DNA from: Chanos chanos
Lineage: Eukaryota > Chordata > Actinopteri > Gonorynchiformes > Chanidae
Direction of reading: 5' to 3'
Assembly (NCBI RefSeq): GCF_902362185.1
Contig: NC_044498.1
Coordinates: 10,368,065-10,432,064 of the forward strand
Length of the DNA: 64,000 nt
Shown here: piece by piece, positions 1-19,354 of the stretch
Layout: the number at the start of each line of letters is the position of its first letter
Numbering within the stretch: position 1 is the stretch's first letter
Position numbers and translations under genes: made by a program
Notes under the pieces: model-generated
What the model was told of the DNA's origin: nothing
Seen by the model: only the letters and a program-made list of their open reading frames with translations
Databases searched by the model: none

Positions 1-1265
1 CATGACCGTGTTCAGTGAAAACACAGAATGCAAAGCAGCCTCCAGGGTTTAGACTAACATCTGTAGTTTACCAAAATCAGATTTCATCAGATAACGCGGA
101 CATGTTGCGTATGGTCTGCGTTCTTCGTATGACTTGTTTGGTTTGTAAACAGCCTTTGATGAATGCAATCTGTTGGAGAGGATATTTTCAGGCCCACCAG
201 CTAAGTAACAATATAGACATTGTAGCTGACATCCCCAGCTGTTCCTCATCTGAATTCACGCCACTCGTTTGCCAAGCATCAGAGCCTCTCACCGAGCCAG
301 GCAATAGCACTCTAACGTATTCCAGTGAATGCTCAAGGCTTTTACTGGTGTCATTATCTACATTTAGTCTTAAACTGATGAGTATGATTAAGGAAATATA
401 TATCTCATCAAACCAGGAGGCCAGAATTTTTTTTTTTTTATCATTATTGGGGGAGGGGGAGGGGGTGTTTGTTTGTTTGTGTTTTGTACAAAATTGAATG
501 TGCAGATTTAACGGGGAGTTAATGGTTAACTACATGTCTGCAGCATAAGCTATGAATTGTTTCATACCTCAGTTTGATTTTCTGCATGACTCTTCATTTT
601 GGTCATATCACATCACCAAAGTAAGGGTTTTAGCTGGTGATTGGCAGTAAACTAAGTTTTGTTAAAGATGTAGTTTTCAAGTGAGCCAAAAAGTAAGCTT
701 TTATGGTAATAATGATTAATCACAAGTTAGAATTATTTGAATAATGAAATATATTTAAGCATATGAGTATTTCCCTAATTGCTGAAAGTAACAGAACTAG
801 GGAACAAGCTACCCTGACACTGACTAAAAGAATAAGTTAACCATATTTAGGTTAACTGCAACAACTTTTCAGCTATCTAGTTTGACCTTGCTAGCTAGCA
901 TATCCACCCAGAGAGTTCACGTGAGTCATGCCAACCAGCTTAATATAGATATAAGCTACTTTGTTTGACAAACTCAGAGAAAAGATATATTGGTTTTTAT
1001 AATAATTATTTTGTCCTTTAACGCAATCATTTTCATTTATTTTCTTTCAGATTATAATGGATATTGATATAGAAGTAACTGTTTTCTTCAAATTCATTTC
1101 ATGCCTCACTCATCCTCTAGGATATATCAGAGATAAAACAAAACAACAACAACAACAACAACAACAAACTATTTTGACTTAAATGAACAGGGTTTTTGTT
1201 TTTTGTTTTTTCAAATCTGATGCGCCGAACTTATGGCCATTCATTACATTCTCTTTTTCACTCAG
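1..1265. other. upstream region of stmn4, no gene seen
   Basis: AT-rich sequence with no splice-supported coding exon. An open frame of about 160 codons at 15-497 has no recognisable domain and runs through a poly-T and a G-rich tract, so it is not taken as a gene. A short (CAA)n microsatellite lies at about 1141-1168. The stmn4 promoter or further non-coding exons may lie here, but no TATA box or CpG-rich core could be placed with confidence. Confidence 0.5.
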
Positions 1266-4173
1266 GAAACATTTGAGGATTGCATCGAGTTTGTCTGCGA
1301 GGAAAACTGTGACGGTTGGTCCACGACGGTGACAGGATGACTCTGGCAGGTATAGTAATTTAACTAGTATTCTGCCCTTCATATATAATGTTATACTCAA
1401 GTTTAACATTTCAGCAATGTAGGTGAGCTTAGTAACATAGCCTTAGGAGCCTGAAAGTGAATATTATCTAAAAATAATGTCACTGAAAAGTGTAGGCTTT
1501 GGGTCTAACCCGTCGTATCGTCGTGTTACATTCATCTTCTCACGCAGCATATAGAGACAAGGTCAAAGAGCTCCCCCTAGTGTCACTACTTTGTTCCTGC
1601 CTGCAAACAGAGGCTACGGAGAAACCCACGTACAAGGCAGAAGGTAAATGAGTATCAAGCATATTCAGGCGCCGATTTCTTTGAAAGCCTGTCGCGTTTT
1701 AAATGAAAAATGAAAATATGAACCGTAATACTACTAAGTGGAAGATAAAGGCGCCTGATTTGGACAAAAGTAACCTATTTTGTGTATGTTTATGTTTATT
1801 ACTTACGCTGTCATAGTATAGTATATTTGAATTTAGTATATTTGAACTACTCTCATAGATGCTGTGGATCTCAACTGGTGCGTGATTAAGGATGTGGAGG
1901 TTAAAGAGCTGAATAAACGGGCATCTGGGCAGGCTTTTGAGGTCATCCTTAAACCACCCTCTTTTGATGGAGTGCCTGAACTAAACAGCACCATGCCCCA
2001 GAGAAAGGACCCATCTCTGGAGGAGATACAGAAGAAGCTGGAAGCTGCTGAGGAGAGAAGGAAGGTTAGATTGCATGCATACCCACACAAAAATATACAT
2101 CATACTCACAGGTGCTGTAAAGATCAGCGTCCATTCATGCTACTTAAAACTTAACAGCCAGCCACAGACCAACATACTGTACATAATAAACTTGCATTTC
2201 ACGTCTATGTGCTTGATGAGTACCCATCTATCAAATGTATCCCATGTGCTCACACATATGCTCCCATCCTCACAGTTCCAGGAGGCGGAACTGCTCAAGC
2301 ACCTGGCTGAGAAAAGGGAGCATGAGAGAGAGGTCATCCAAAAGGCCTTTGAGGAGAACAACAACTTCATCAAGATGGCTAAAGAAAAACTGGAGCAGAA
2401 AATGGAGGCCAACAAAGAAAACCGAGAGGCTTTGCTGGCAGCCATGCTGGAGAGGCTTCAGGAGAAGGTATGCACACAGATGGATGGATGGATGGATGGA
2501 TGGATGGGTGTCATCACCGATGTTTATTCAGTCTGAGAGTCTTCCACTGCTATCTCCTTGTGCATATTTTTTTTTTCTCAAAATAAAGTTTATTTGAGAA
2601 AAAAGTGAAGTTTACTCACACATTAGCAACTATGAAGCAATGTTGTGATTCCGCTGTTCTGTTTCCCATTCTGAATATATAATGAGCTTGAATATTTAAT
2701 TAGGATTGTTTTGTTCTTGTGCTCCTTTGTTTGAGTTGCCTTTTTTAAAATGTCCCGCTGGTATGCTAATATATGCATGAATATCAAAAAGCCCCTTTGA
2801 TTTTTTTCTGTCATTTTAGGACAAACACGCAGAAGAGGTAAGAAAGAACAAGGAACTTAAAGAGGAGGCTTGCCGATAGATGAGTGGACTGCACGGAAGG
2901 CGCCAACGAATAATCGAGGAAAAAAAGTGAGAATAAAACAACAACAACAACAACAACGACAACAAAAGGAAACCAATCTAGCCCACGGAAAAGAAGGAGA
3001 AAAAGGATAAGACAAAAACAACGAGGATTCAAAACACACTAATCTTTTGTGAGGTTTAAAAAAAATGTTAAAATAAATAATGTCATGGAACAAAAGAAGA
3101 AAACCTGTATTTGTCTGGATGACAACGCAAGGTGCACCAAAGTGCGAGAGACGGTGTGTGGGTGCTTCACAATGGCTTTGAAGATAAGCTGAGTGGTGCA
3201 TGCAAAGTTGCTGATAGAACATGATACTGACAAAAGAAGAAAGGGAAAGGGAAACAGTGATACTTTGACCTGTAACCAACAGAGGAGGAGAAGTAACCCT
3301 TAACAACAGCAGTGTACTCCATAAAAGCTCTCTGTCATGCCACTGTTCCAAGAGACTTTTTGATTAGAATCAATAAGCGAACACACAAATTAACCACATT
3401 TTCTTATTGTATAAAGTTTGTCAGCATTAAAATAACTCGACTATGCATGTCTATAAAAGTATCGTTTGGGGTTATCGTGAGATCGCCAAACGAATGATCA
3501 GGAATGTTAAGTCTGCTAGTCTAATGAATAGTTATCACGTAAGCTATAACTGCATACAGTATTTAAGATACTTCTCAAGCTGCTCATCAATGTGATTTTT
3601 GTCAAATAGATAATAACAATATGGGTATTAGACTAAAACAGTACTGGTGATCCGTAATTATCTCATGCATTTAAAAAAAATCATAGAGCACACAAAAGAT
3701 TAAGCACAATTCACAAGCACATTTAACCTATATCGTCTTCTCTAAAGTGCACACGTAAATGACACCGAAACATAGAACAGTGGTTATGAATATTGAGAAA
3801 GCGTATCACACCCTCTTACAGACGAAGAGTGAGAATGCTTAAAGGCGTGAGAAAGGTTGATACTTATCTTTAGATGAGAGAGAAAAAAAAATCAGAAGTT
3901 TTGAGATGCTGACGGTGCACTTTGCTTTGGCATGTCACTGTGCTTTCTGTTCGTCATCTGCGATCGTTCGATTCTCCCCGCGAAAAAAGAAAGAGATGCG
4001 TTGGGAGAGGTTGTGTTTTTGCTGGCGAAACATGATGTGAATTGTGAAATGATGTGAATCAGGTTGTGTATAAAGAAATTTGAAAGTCTTAATTGCTGCC
4101 TGTGTTTGTGACGTCCTAACTGCTAAACGGTTTCTGTCTTAACATCAATAAAATCTTCTCTTGACTAAATAAA
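1266..4173 (+). CDS. stmn4: stathmin-4 (RB3), complete
   Basis: Binds tubulin dimers and promotes microtubule turnover, mainly in neurons. Coding exons are 1337-1349, 1548-1643, 1859-2064, 2276-2467 and 2820-2879, giving 188 aa (human STMN4 is 189 in its short form). The start exon encodes only MTLA plus one base, as in the family, and its 5' UTR probably begins at 1266 after a pyrimidine-rich acceptor. The N-terminus [18 protein letters not shown] holds C20 and C22, the usual palmitoylation pair that targets Golgi and vesicle membranes. The stathmin-like domain starts with [10 protein letters not shown] (about residue 37) and continues as one long coiled helix to [23 protein letters not shown] and [11 protein letters not shown] separate STMN4 from STMN2 and STMN3. 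S59, S71 and S89 match known stathmin phosphosites. The 3' UTR runs to poly(A) signals at 4147 and 4168. Confidence 0.95.
2480..2507 (+). repeat. (GGAT)n microsatellite in stmn4 intron
   Basis: About six tetranucleotide copies beginning roughly 12 bases after the splice donor of the exon ending at 2467. The donor itself (AAG|GTATGC) is intact. Confidence 0.9.
4147..4173 (+). terminator. stmn4: stmn4 poly(A) signals
   Basis: Two AATAAA hexamers at 4147-4152 and 4168-4173, about 1.27 kb after the stop codon. They are the first such pair downstream on this strand and end a long AT-rich 3' UTR. Confidence 0.6.
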
Positions 4174-5022
4174 GTGCGTCATTTGTTAGAGGTGCCTGAA
4201 TGCTAAGGTAAGCAGGGATTAAGTAGAGGGGATGCTGGTTCAAATCCAGAGTTAGACACATAAAAACGAGCATACAGTACTGAGCAGAAACATTTAATAT
4301 TTAAAGTAATGCATAAAATTGCCTACTACAAAATTCACAGAATAAATATAGCCTATTATGCAAATTATTTAACAGGACACAAACTGCACTTCAAGGTAAA
4401 TGTTTATCTTCGATAAGTCATAGTTATTGTTCTATCAAGTGAGTGAACATTAGTGAACACCAGTTCACCCATTTGTCAAGTCAGTAAATTGATAGATGTG
4501 GTATTTCGGTCAAATGACAGTACTTTAGCCTCTCACAAACACCGACAAAGTTCTTACAGGGTACTTATCATTAACTTCTCTGGTTCTGCAACTGAAATTG
4601 AAAGAAAATGCTCTGTTCTCACAACAGAACAAGTACTGCCATTTAATCACATTAGTCTAAAAGGAGACAGCACGCTACCTATGGTCAATGACTATAGTGA
4701 TACATTAATGGAGAAAATACACAGATCATACATAATGATTTAAGATAAAATGCAAGAACCAAGCACATTACAACGGAGTTAAGTGTTCAGAGTCATATCT
4801 TCAGCCTAGATGTGGTGGCTATTGTTTGCACTTGCAAACTATGTTATATTTATCTTATGACCTTAGTTAAGAGTAACAGAAATATATCATTTGTCCATTA
4901 TGAAATCTGATGTACCACTTATTTTGAGTTTCCCTTTTCATTATTGACAATGTCACATTTAAGACCCGTAGCTGCACTCTGTACTGACATAAAGAGACCA
5001 TATTTGGATGGAAACTAAGTAG
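4174..5022. other. intergenic between stmn4 and il17, convergent 3' ends
   Basis: No coding exon is supported. An open frame at 4453-4743 has no recognisable domain. GGTTCAAATCC at 4237-4247 resembles a tRNA B box and may mark an old tRNA-derived SINE (see findings). The il17 3' UTR, read on the minus strand, must end here, but no clear AATAAA could be assigned. Confidence 0.5.
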
Positions 5023-6164
5023 TTACATCTGTGGGATGACTCTGGGCCGGACACAGGTGCAGCCCACTTTGATGGTCTTACTCTCCAGTCGGTAGAAGGC
5101 TTTCTTCCCTCTCTTTGGCTTCACTCTCTTCAGGACAAGAATCTGATACAAGATGGGTTCGGACTGCAGTCCCAAGTCTTCAAATCCATCTGTAGTCAAA
5201 CAGCCGGTCTTTCCACATCTTGCCTCATAGATTCGACTAGGAAACCTGGACTCGTCGTAAGTGTACCTGAAGACGAATGGATTTATGACCTTCACTCTCA
5301 AACTTTATGTTACGATCTTGATAAGGTAACTTCTGTTAGGAAACACGATACATTTTGGATCTTACTTCAGAAAGCGTGACGTTAACAACAATTAACGCTT
5401 CAGTTATAATGACTTTGTTAAGCACAGCAAGCGAAAAGCGTTCAGTGGTGATCCAAGTAAAGAACTTAATCAACTGAAATGCCATCGTTTATGTCAGTCG
5501 CAGCAGTATGACAAAAGAAAGCACACAAACTTGGCAGTGTTGTAGTGGTGTAAAGTTTGAGACTGAGACTTACTCGTAAGTCCACGGTGACAACGACATG
5601 TTTGGAGATGGAGAGAGAGGAGATGGGGAACTTATGAGAGAGGGGTCAAGGACGAGCTTGACTTTCTTTCTGGATGATTTTGGACTGGTCGGCCACTTGT
5701 CTCCTCTTTTCTTTGCAGAGACACAGTCCACTTCCAGCAACATAGCAACCAAACTCAACACCAACACAGCTCTGAAAAACTGCAGAGAGGAAACAGTTGT
5801 GTAATGCTGCATTTGTATATGTCTGTTCTGCATTATGTAATGATGGGGTGGGGGGCTTGTTTTTGAACCAGTAAAGTGTTTATTCAGCAAAGTTTCAGCA
5901 GAAAGGAAAAAAAAACAAAAAAAAAAAAAACAGAAAATAGCAAAACTATTTGTCCTTCAGCATAGTTCCAGCAGAACGGAAAAAAAAGGCATCAAGTAGC
6001 GAAATATCTGCTAAGTCTTTTTTTTTTTTTAAAAGCAACTTTTGATAACGATGAATATCTCAAAAGGATAAAAAGAACATCAGATGTTAAGAAAAGACAA
6101 ATACTGGCTCAGATGAGATGTGAAAACTTACCACTGAAGTATGGATACGGAGAGCAGAAGGCAT
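5023..6164 (-). CDS. il17a/f: interleukin-17A/F-type cytokine
   Basis: Secreted cystine-knot cytokine; family members signal through IL-17RA/RC to NF-kB in mucosal defence. Minus-strand coding exons are 6164-6132, 5779-5574 and 5266-5023, giving 160 aa in the three-exon layout and phases typical of IL17A/F. Residues 1 to about 32 form a signal peptide (hydrophobic FFRAVLVLSLVAMLL). NMSLSPW (N71) matches the conserved sequon and SPW motif. The core reads YTYDESRFPSRIYEARC...GC...LVLKR...VGCTCVRP with C97, C102, C149 and C151. The start at 6164 is preferred because a TATA-like element at 6228-6236 places transcription start near 6205; an in-frame ATG at 6206 would leave almost no 5' UTR. The two extra cysteines that link human IL-17A/F dimers are absent. 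Location beside mcm3 matches human IL17A/IL17F-MCM3. Which teleost il17a/f number it is cannot be told here. Confidence 0.9.
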
Positions 6165-6227
6165 TCTTACACTGATCCTCCTACTGAACTTAACTGTCCA
6201 ACTCATGGTCACACTTGAGCTACATTC

Positions 6228-6236
6228 AAATATATA
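6228..6236 (-). promoter_or_regulatory. TATA box of il17
   Basis: On the minus strand the sequence reads CCCTATATATTTG. It lies about 65-70 bases upstream of the chosen ATG at 6164, which would give a 5' UTR of about 40 bases. Position and orientation fit an inducible cytokine promoter. Confidence 0.5.
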
Positions 6237-6299
6237 GGGCTTGGTGTGCGTTGGCAGCTTTGAATACGTATCTTCTCTCTCTGACACAGATTGAGAGAT

Positions 6300-7107
6300 A
6301 TTGAGAGGAAGTAGAGCATACTTACTGAGTTGAAGGCATGTTAATTTGCAGTGGAGGAGGGGACTCTAAAACCCCACTGTAAAATAAACATTCTTGATTT
6401 GGATTATTAACTTTGCTCTGTTGGCTCCCCGAAAAGTGTTGCAAGTTTATAGAGGGGGATGGTATCTGTGTGTGCGTGTGCAGATTGATTGGGTTGATTT
6501 ATTACACAACAGTGAATACAATAATAAAATCTTTACTTTGTTGCAGAATGGTCATTTCTGACAGTCTTAAAGTGTACACATGTAACTTCTCCCAAAACAG
6601 ACATTCGCACACACACGTGCACACACACACACACACAAAACTGCTGCAGTAATGTGCCGTCAAATCTTTGAACGTGATAATAAGGGATTAACCAATCTTG
6701 TGCTCTGCCCATTGAATATGTATAATATATCACTGGTCTTGTTCTGCTGTTCTTGGGCGTGAAGTTTCTCAAGCTAAGAATATTTTTTTTATACATGCCA
6801 TCAAAGCTACTCAAAAGCACAGTCTTGTCTTGTCTGTGCAAAAGGTGCAGCAATGAGGTCAACAGTTGTGATGAAATGCTGACACTGCTAACCACAAAAC
6901 CTGAAAAAAGGATCCCCCAAATTTTTAGTCATTTCAGAAAGCAAGTTATTCCATGGCTCATATCAGAAGTTTAGATCCTCATCATACACATTTCCTGCAG
7001 CACGATGGTCAGCCATTGTGACTGTGTCACACCTGTGGTCGTATGGACCACAATCTTCCTCTGACCCACATTTGAGCAGAATTATTCCCCTCCACCACCA
7101 CACGATT
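6300..7107. other. intergenic, upstream of il17
   Basis: Contains a short CA-rich tract near 6605-6640. No coding exon, RNA gene or transposon could be recognised. Confidence 0.5.
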
Positions 7108-8000
7108 ACACCTCCGAATCCTTCTCCTAACAGCCAAAGCACTGCCCTGCTACACCTCCGAATCATTCTCCTAACAGCCAAAACACTGCCCTGCTACACC
7201 TCCGAATCATTCTCCTAACAGCCAAAACACTGCCCTGCTACACCTCCGAATCATTCTCCTAACAGCCAAAACACTGCCCTGCTACACCTCTGAATCCTTC
7301 TCCTAACAGCCAAAACACCGCCCTGCTACACCTCTGAATCATTCTCCTAACAGCCAAAGCGCCGCCCTACTACACCTCCAAATCATTCTCCTAACAGCCA
7401 AAGCATCGCCCTGCTACACCTCTGAATCCTTCTCCTAACAGCCAAAGCACCACCCTGCTACACCTCTGAATCCTTCTCCTAACAGCCAAAGCACCGCCCT
7501 GCTACACCTCTGAATCATTCTCCTAACAGCCAAAGCGCCGCCCTGCTACACCTCTGAATCATTCTCCTAACAGCCAAAGCGCCGCCCTGCTACACCTCCG
7601 AATCATTCTCCTAACAGCCAAAGCACCACCCTGCTACACCTCCGAATCATTCTCCTAACAGCCAAAACACTGCCCTGCTACACCTCCGAATCATTCTCCT
7701 AACAGCCAAAACACTGCCCTGCTACACCTCTGAATCCTTCTCCTAACAGCCAAAGCACCGCCCTGCTACACCTCCGAATCATTCTCCTAACAGCCAAAAC
7801 ACTGCCCTGCTACACCTCCGAATCATTCTCCTAACAGCCAAACCACCACCCGATTACACCTCCAAATCATTCTCCTAACAGCCAAACCACCACCTTGCTA
7901 CACCTCCGAATCCTTCTCCTAACAGCCAAAGCACCGCCCTGCTACACCTCTGAATCCTTCTCCTAACAGCCAAACCACCACACTGCTACACCTCCAAACT
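7108..8000 (+). repeat. 44-bp minisatellite, about 20 copies
   Basis: The unit reads CACCTCCGAATCATTCTCC followed by TAACAGCCAAAACACTGCC and CTGCTA. The phrase CCTCCGAA or CCTCTGAA recurs at 7111, 7155, 7199, 7243 and so on to 7991, exactly every 44 bases over 880 bases with no insertion or deletion. Units differ only by substitutions at a few recurrent sites (CCG/CCTG, CAT/CCT, AAAAC/AAAGC). Forty-four is not a multiple of three, and no frame stays open through the array. Confidence 0.97.
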
Positions 8001-10490
8001 CTTTACCTAGGTACCTTTAGCAGGTATTGGGTTGGTATTACAGTGTCATAGACTTCTCAGAATAAATGTCTAATTTCTCTGTATGAACACTGCAATATAA
8101 TATTAGGATTACTATGATAATAATCATACTTTTAGGTGAAGATTCATAACAGTGAATTAAAGAGTGTTATATTACATTACATTACATTACATTATATTAT
8201 ATTATATTATATTATATTATATTATATTATATCACATTATAAATTATTCCTATTAAATATTGACTTTGTCTTGCACAAGAAAGTGACTTAAGATTTTATG
8301 TACGTTTCTTACATGTGTCACAATAAAACTGAAAAATAATTGTGAATTAATGAATGAATGCAAATGAAAAAATAAAAGATGTCTCCATTCCGTGTTCTTT
8401 TGGCATCTGAAGAGATCCAAAAAAAAAAAAAAAAGTCATTTGGATTCTTATAAGAGCTGCGAACACATTACATAAATCTGAGTTTCCTACAGCACCGCAC
8501 AGTCATGTCACAGCCCAACAGAAACCCGACTGATTCATCCTAATCACAAATTAACAAAGCTTTTTGACTTGGTCTGGTACTACTGCACTCATCCTAATGT
8601 TGAGAGAGCCAGAGATTTTCTCTTTTGTCTAACCTGTCCCTTGCTGTATAAGATCTTTGCTAAAGGATGGATCTGGGTCACCATCTATCCACTTAAATGT
8701 CACCAGGTTCTGACCTCATCATACGTAACGTTGTTACGGAATTCATCTGAAAATAATAATTCAGGAAGCACAGTTCTGTAAATTTCTATTTAAAAAAATC
8801 TGTTCCTTTAATTCCTTTATTCTTTAACCGAAAAATTTACAGAAGTTCTCAGAAAAGCCAAAAAAAAAAGAAGAAAAAAAAAAGATAGAAAAAAAACAGA
8901 AGAAAGTGAAGAACTTTGAGGAAAGCCAACACATTTAAATATGTATCTATGTCGGCTGATCTCGGCCAAGGATGTTAGGAGCAACCCCTGACACTGTGAT
9001 ACAGTTTCACCCACTCTTGGTGTAATTTAGGTCACAGAAACGGTGATTGGTTTCTTGTAACTCAGTGGGCTCGTACTGTAAATAAAAACTTAAACCACGG
9101 CAGACAGATGATAACATCTCTGAGTCATTCGCTAACAGTGACACGGCAGGTGGTGGTGCAGTCATATCTGAGAATTCACATTGTATGTGTCAACTATCAA
9201 CAGACTCCTCTTGATATCTTCAACAGATAAAACTACAAAAATATGTGATTTATGTTTTGATTTGTTATTGATATCTTTTAGTGACTTTCAATGTTCATTG
9301 TTTCCTTTTAGTGAGTAGTGTTCATACACACACACACACACATATGTAGATAGATAGATAGATAGATAGATATGTGTGTGTGTATAGTGTGAATCAAAAC
9401 ACAAAGAAAATGCAAGATTTAGTGAAGAAACTTCTCCTTTGGACTGTTGTCAAATAATTTTTTGTGTTACCATGAAATGACTGGGATGTATAAAAGCTCG
9501 CATATACAGTTCACATTATTCATTCAGAAAGAACAGAAGAGAGTGCAGATGACTGGGTTACAACACAGGGTAGACATAATACTCAACTTCAACTTTTTTA
9601 TGAACAAGCCAAATTTTTGTGATTTACATAGGTGCTTCCAATTTCACGTATGAACTAGTCTCTGAAGAAAACTATGCTGATTTTATCAACACATATCCCC
9701 TTTCTCCTGTTTTTACAAAGGAAAATATTTTTCTAACTAAAACCGATTGTGTGCTGCCCATGGTTTATTTACAGTACATTCACAATAACAAAGCTTTGCC
9801 ATGTGTATCAACATTCTGGGTTGATATATTTGTTTGTACCGGTTAATACTGACATCAGAGCATTCAGGATCAAAGTGAAGCTGCTTTTTCAAGGCCTGTA
9901 ATTAGTTCTAACAATGCCTGGGACTACAAATGCTAGGTTGTGAAGTGTTTGGGCTAGCTCTAACTACAGGACAACAAAAATATTTCTCACGTAATATTGT
10001 ATAGGGCCCGCTGATCTGTCTGACGAACAACTATGCCATAAAAAATGATGCTTACCATGTTAAACATAATAGCAATGTTCTCTCATTTACTGAGAACTTC
10101 TCCTGCTGTTAAAGTGAACATGACTACTCACATATTTTCCCTCAAGTATTATATGAGCTTAATGTTTCATCTCGAGACATATCACAACTGACTTTGGATC
10201 AACAGTAGCATCTTTACGTGTATTTATGACAAAACTATCCATTGCACTCATGTTTTGAAATCAAATTAGCACTAATTTTTGGCGTAAAGATGTATATCTT
10301 AATGTTTGGGGTTTTTTTGTTTTTTTTTTAAACTTTTGACAAAGATGCAACTGTTGCAATCAAAGCTTTCTCTAACCTTTCTTTAATCTAAGTGGGACTG
10401 TGGACGTGCCCAACATGGGCTTGAACAAAGCCAGTTGAGATTTCAGGTTATAGGTTTTAGTAAAAAAAAAAAAAAAAAAAAAGCTCTCTG
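8001..10490. other. intergenic, no gene seen
   Basis: AT-rich. It holds an (ATTAC)n/(ATTAT)n microsatellite at about 8171-8232 and a compound CA / GATA / TG microsatellite at about 9325-9382. Open frames here (for example 8569-8781, 9447-9653) are short and have no recognisable domain. mir-206 and mir-133 mature sequences, which lie near IL17A in mammals, were looked for by eye and not found. Confidence 0.5.
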
Positions 10491-10502
10491 AGGAGACGGC
10501 TG

Positions 10503-10870
10503 TATAAAAGCAGTCCAGCGCTGGAGTATTTGGGGGTGCGGGTTTCAGTCATTCTGGTAAATACAGACGCGCATCCCACGCGTCAGCCCACGCTAACCGC
10601 TCCTCTCCATCCTCTCGTTTTTCGTTCTGTTTCCTCGGAACAGGGAAATCAAGAGCAAAGCCGCGCAGAAAAGAGCCTCTGATGCTCCCTCCATCCGCAG
10701 GCATCTTAAACCCGCCATCCCAGGTTCTAGACCTCTCCTGTGTTTCTGTAACGAGAGGAGTTCTCGTCGAACAAAGGCTTTCCTGTTTCCTTCAGAGCGA
10801 GCTCTTCAAAACCCCCTTCAATCAACAGTAACGTTGCAGTTGAGATTACGGTTAAGGTTAAGCGTCGCAC
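10503..10870 (+). promoter_or_regulatory. promoter-like segment with TATAAAAG, no assigned gene
   Basis: TATAAAAG at 10503-10510 is followed by the palindrome CCAGCGCTGG (10515-10524) and then about 300 bases that are much richer in CpG than their surroundings. A 49-codon open frame starts at 10682 and stops at 10831, but it matches no family I know. The nearest plus-strand gene is paqr8, about 10 kb away beyond mcm3. Confidence 0.35.
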
Positions 10871-11348
10871 GGGCCGGCTTATTAATAGCTCAGCAAACAC
10901 CATAGAAACGTTCAGTGAAGCTTACATAAAACACACTGATATCCTGTGAAGACTTAACATAATTATGGAATTTAAAGGAAATTTCTTCTTGTCTGTGGCT
11001 CAAAGGTTCTGCTGAATGAGGAGCGCGTAATCTACCAAACATCTGACGACGGCTCTTATTTGTGTTCTGCCATGACACACACTAGCATCAACAAAACCAC
11101 TGTCCATACAGAACCATGAGAAACTGAAGGGAGGTTTAAGCCATACTTAAGTTGGTTATGATTCACCATTTTAGGTGGAGAAAAAAAAAACACAACTCCA
11201 TTCTAATGGAATGCATCACAGATGAAAAAATTAGGTCATAATGTGTAAAACTTCACTGTCAACACACTGCAGCTATAAACTGGGGGGGGATTCAAAAGGT
11301 AACCATCATTATTACACAGTTTATACTATTTTGTATCTTTAACATGTA
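10871..11348. other. intergenic, nothing recognised
   Basis: No coding exon or element identified. An open frame at 10890-11078 on the minus strand is short and lacks any domain. Confidence 0.4.
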
Positions 11349-11354
11349 TTTATT
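11349..11354 (-). terminator. mcm3: candidate poly(A) signal of mcm3
   Basis: TTTATT on the plus strand is AATAAA on the minus strand, about 630 bases after the mcm3 stop. No nearer canonical hexamer was seen, but a variant signal closer to the stop is possible. Confidence 0.35.
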
Positions 11355-11981
11355 TTTCTGTTCCAAACATTTGTTGGTATAGTTTCATAGCAGTATTTTT
11401 TTTTGAGAGGGAACAGTAAATATATATACATAACCAGACAACTGCTGACCAAACAAAGAAATAAACAAAGTTACACAAAGGCATAAAACAGTCATAAAAC
11501 AAAGTCTTGTTTAAAAAAAAAAAAATTAAATTTTTAAAAAAACGCAACATACAGCTCTGACTGTATGCAGATGCAGTTGCATATCAGTCCCCAGGAGGGC
11601 GCCATAGCTCAACTGCAGCTCATTATGACAATGAGCTCATTATGACAAACACTACAGACTGATCCTCAAGAAACTATTTTTCTTTTTTTAAGTAAAACAA
11701 AGAGAATAGAAAATAATCCATTTTCTCAATAACATGCCTTGCTGTTCACATAAGCCATACAACCTGGGTTTTTGCTTGCTCTGTATCTAGAGAATTTGAT
11801 GAAGTATCAGTTTCATCATACATCCATTACTTGTACTTCAGTACATAATCCTTGTATGACTATATCTTTTGTATTTTAAACAGATATTTTACACAGAAAG
11901 TATATGACCAGATCTTTCCTATTTGAAGAACATAACCACAACTGCCAGAATGAAAACCACATAATTTCCTCTCCTGCCTCC

Positions 11982-19250
<7,269 letters not shown>

Positions 19251-19354
19251 TTCGGTAAGACTTTTCTATTCCACACGAATAAAAATTAAATCCACAAAAC
19301 TATCGACGGGTCGTCCACCTTCAATTCCCCCAACACTTCTTTCTTCTCTCTGCG

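Noticed and set aside
15-497. 160-codon plus-strand open frame at the left edge
   Set aside because: No recognisable domain; it crosses poly-T and G-rich low-complexity sequence.
7108-8000. CRISPR-like regular array
   Set aside because: The whole 44-bp unit is repeated head to tail with no unique spacers, in a vertebrate genome; it is a minisatellite.
6500-11348. A second tandem il17a/f gene
   Set aside because: No cystine-knot exon (GCTC or SPW motifs) was found on either strand.
1-11981. mir-206 / mir-133b cluster, expected near il17 in mammals
   Set aside because: Neither mature sequence nor its complement was found by eye.
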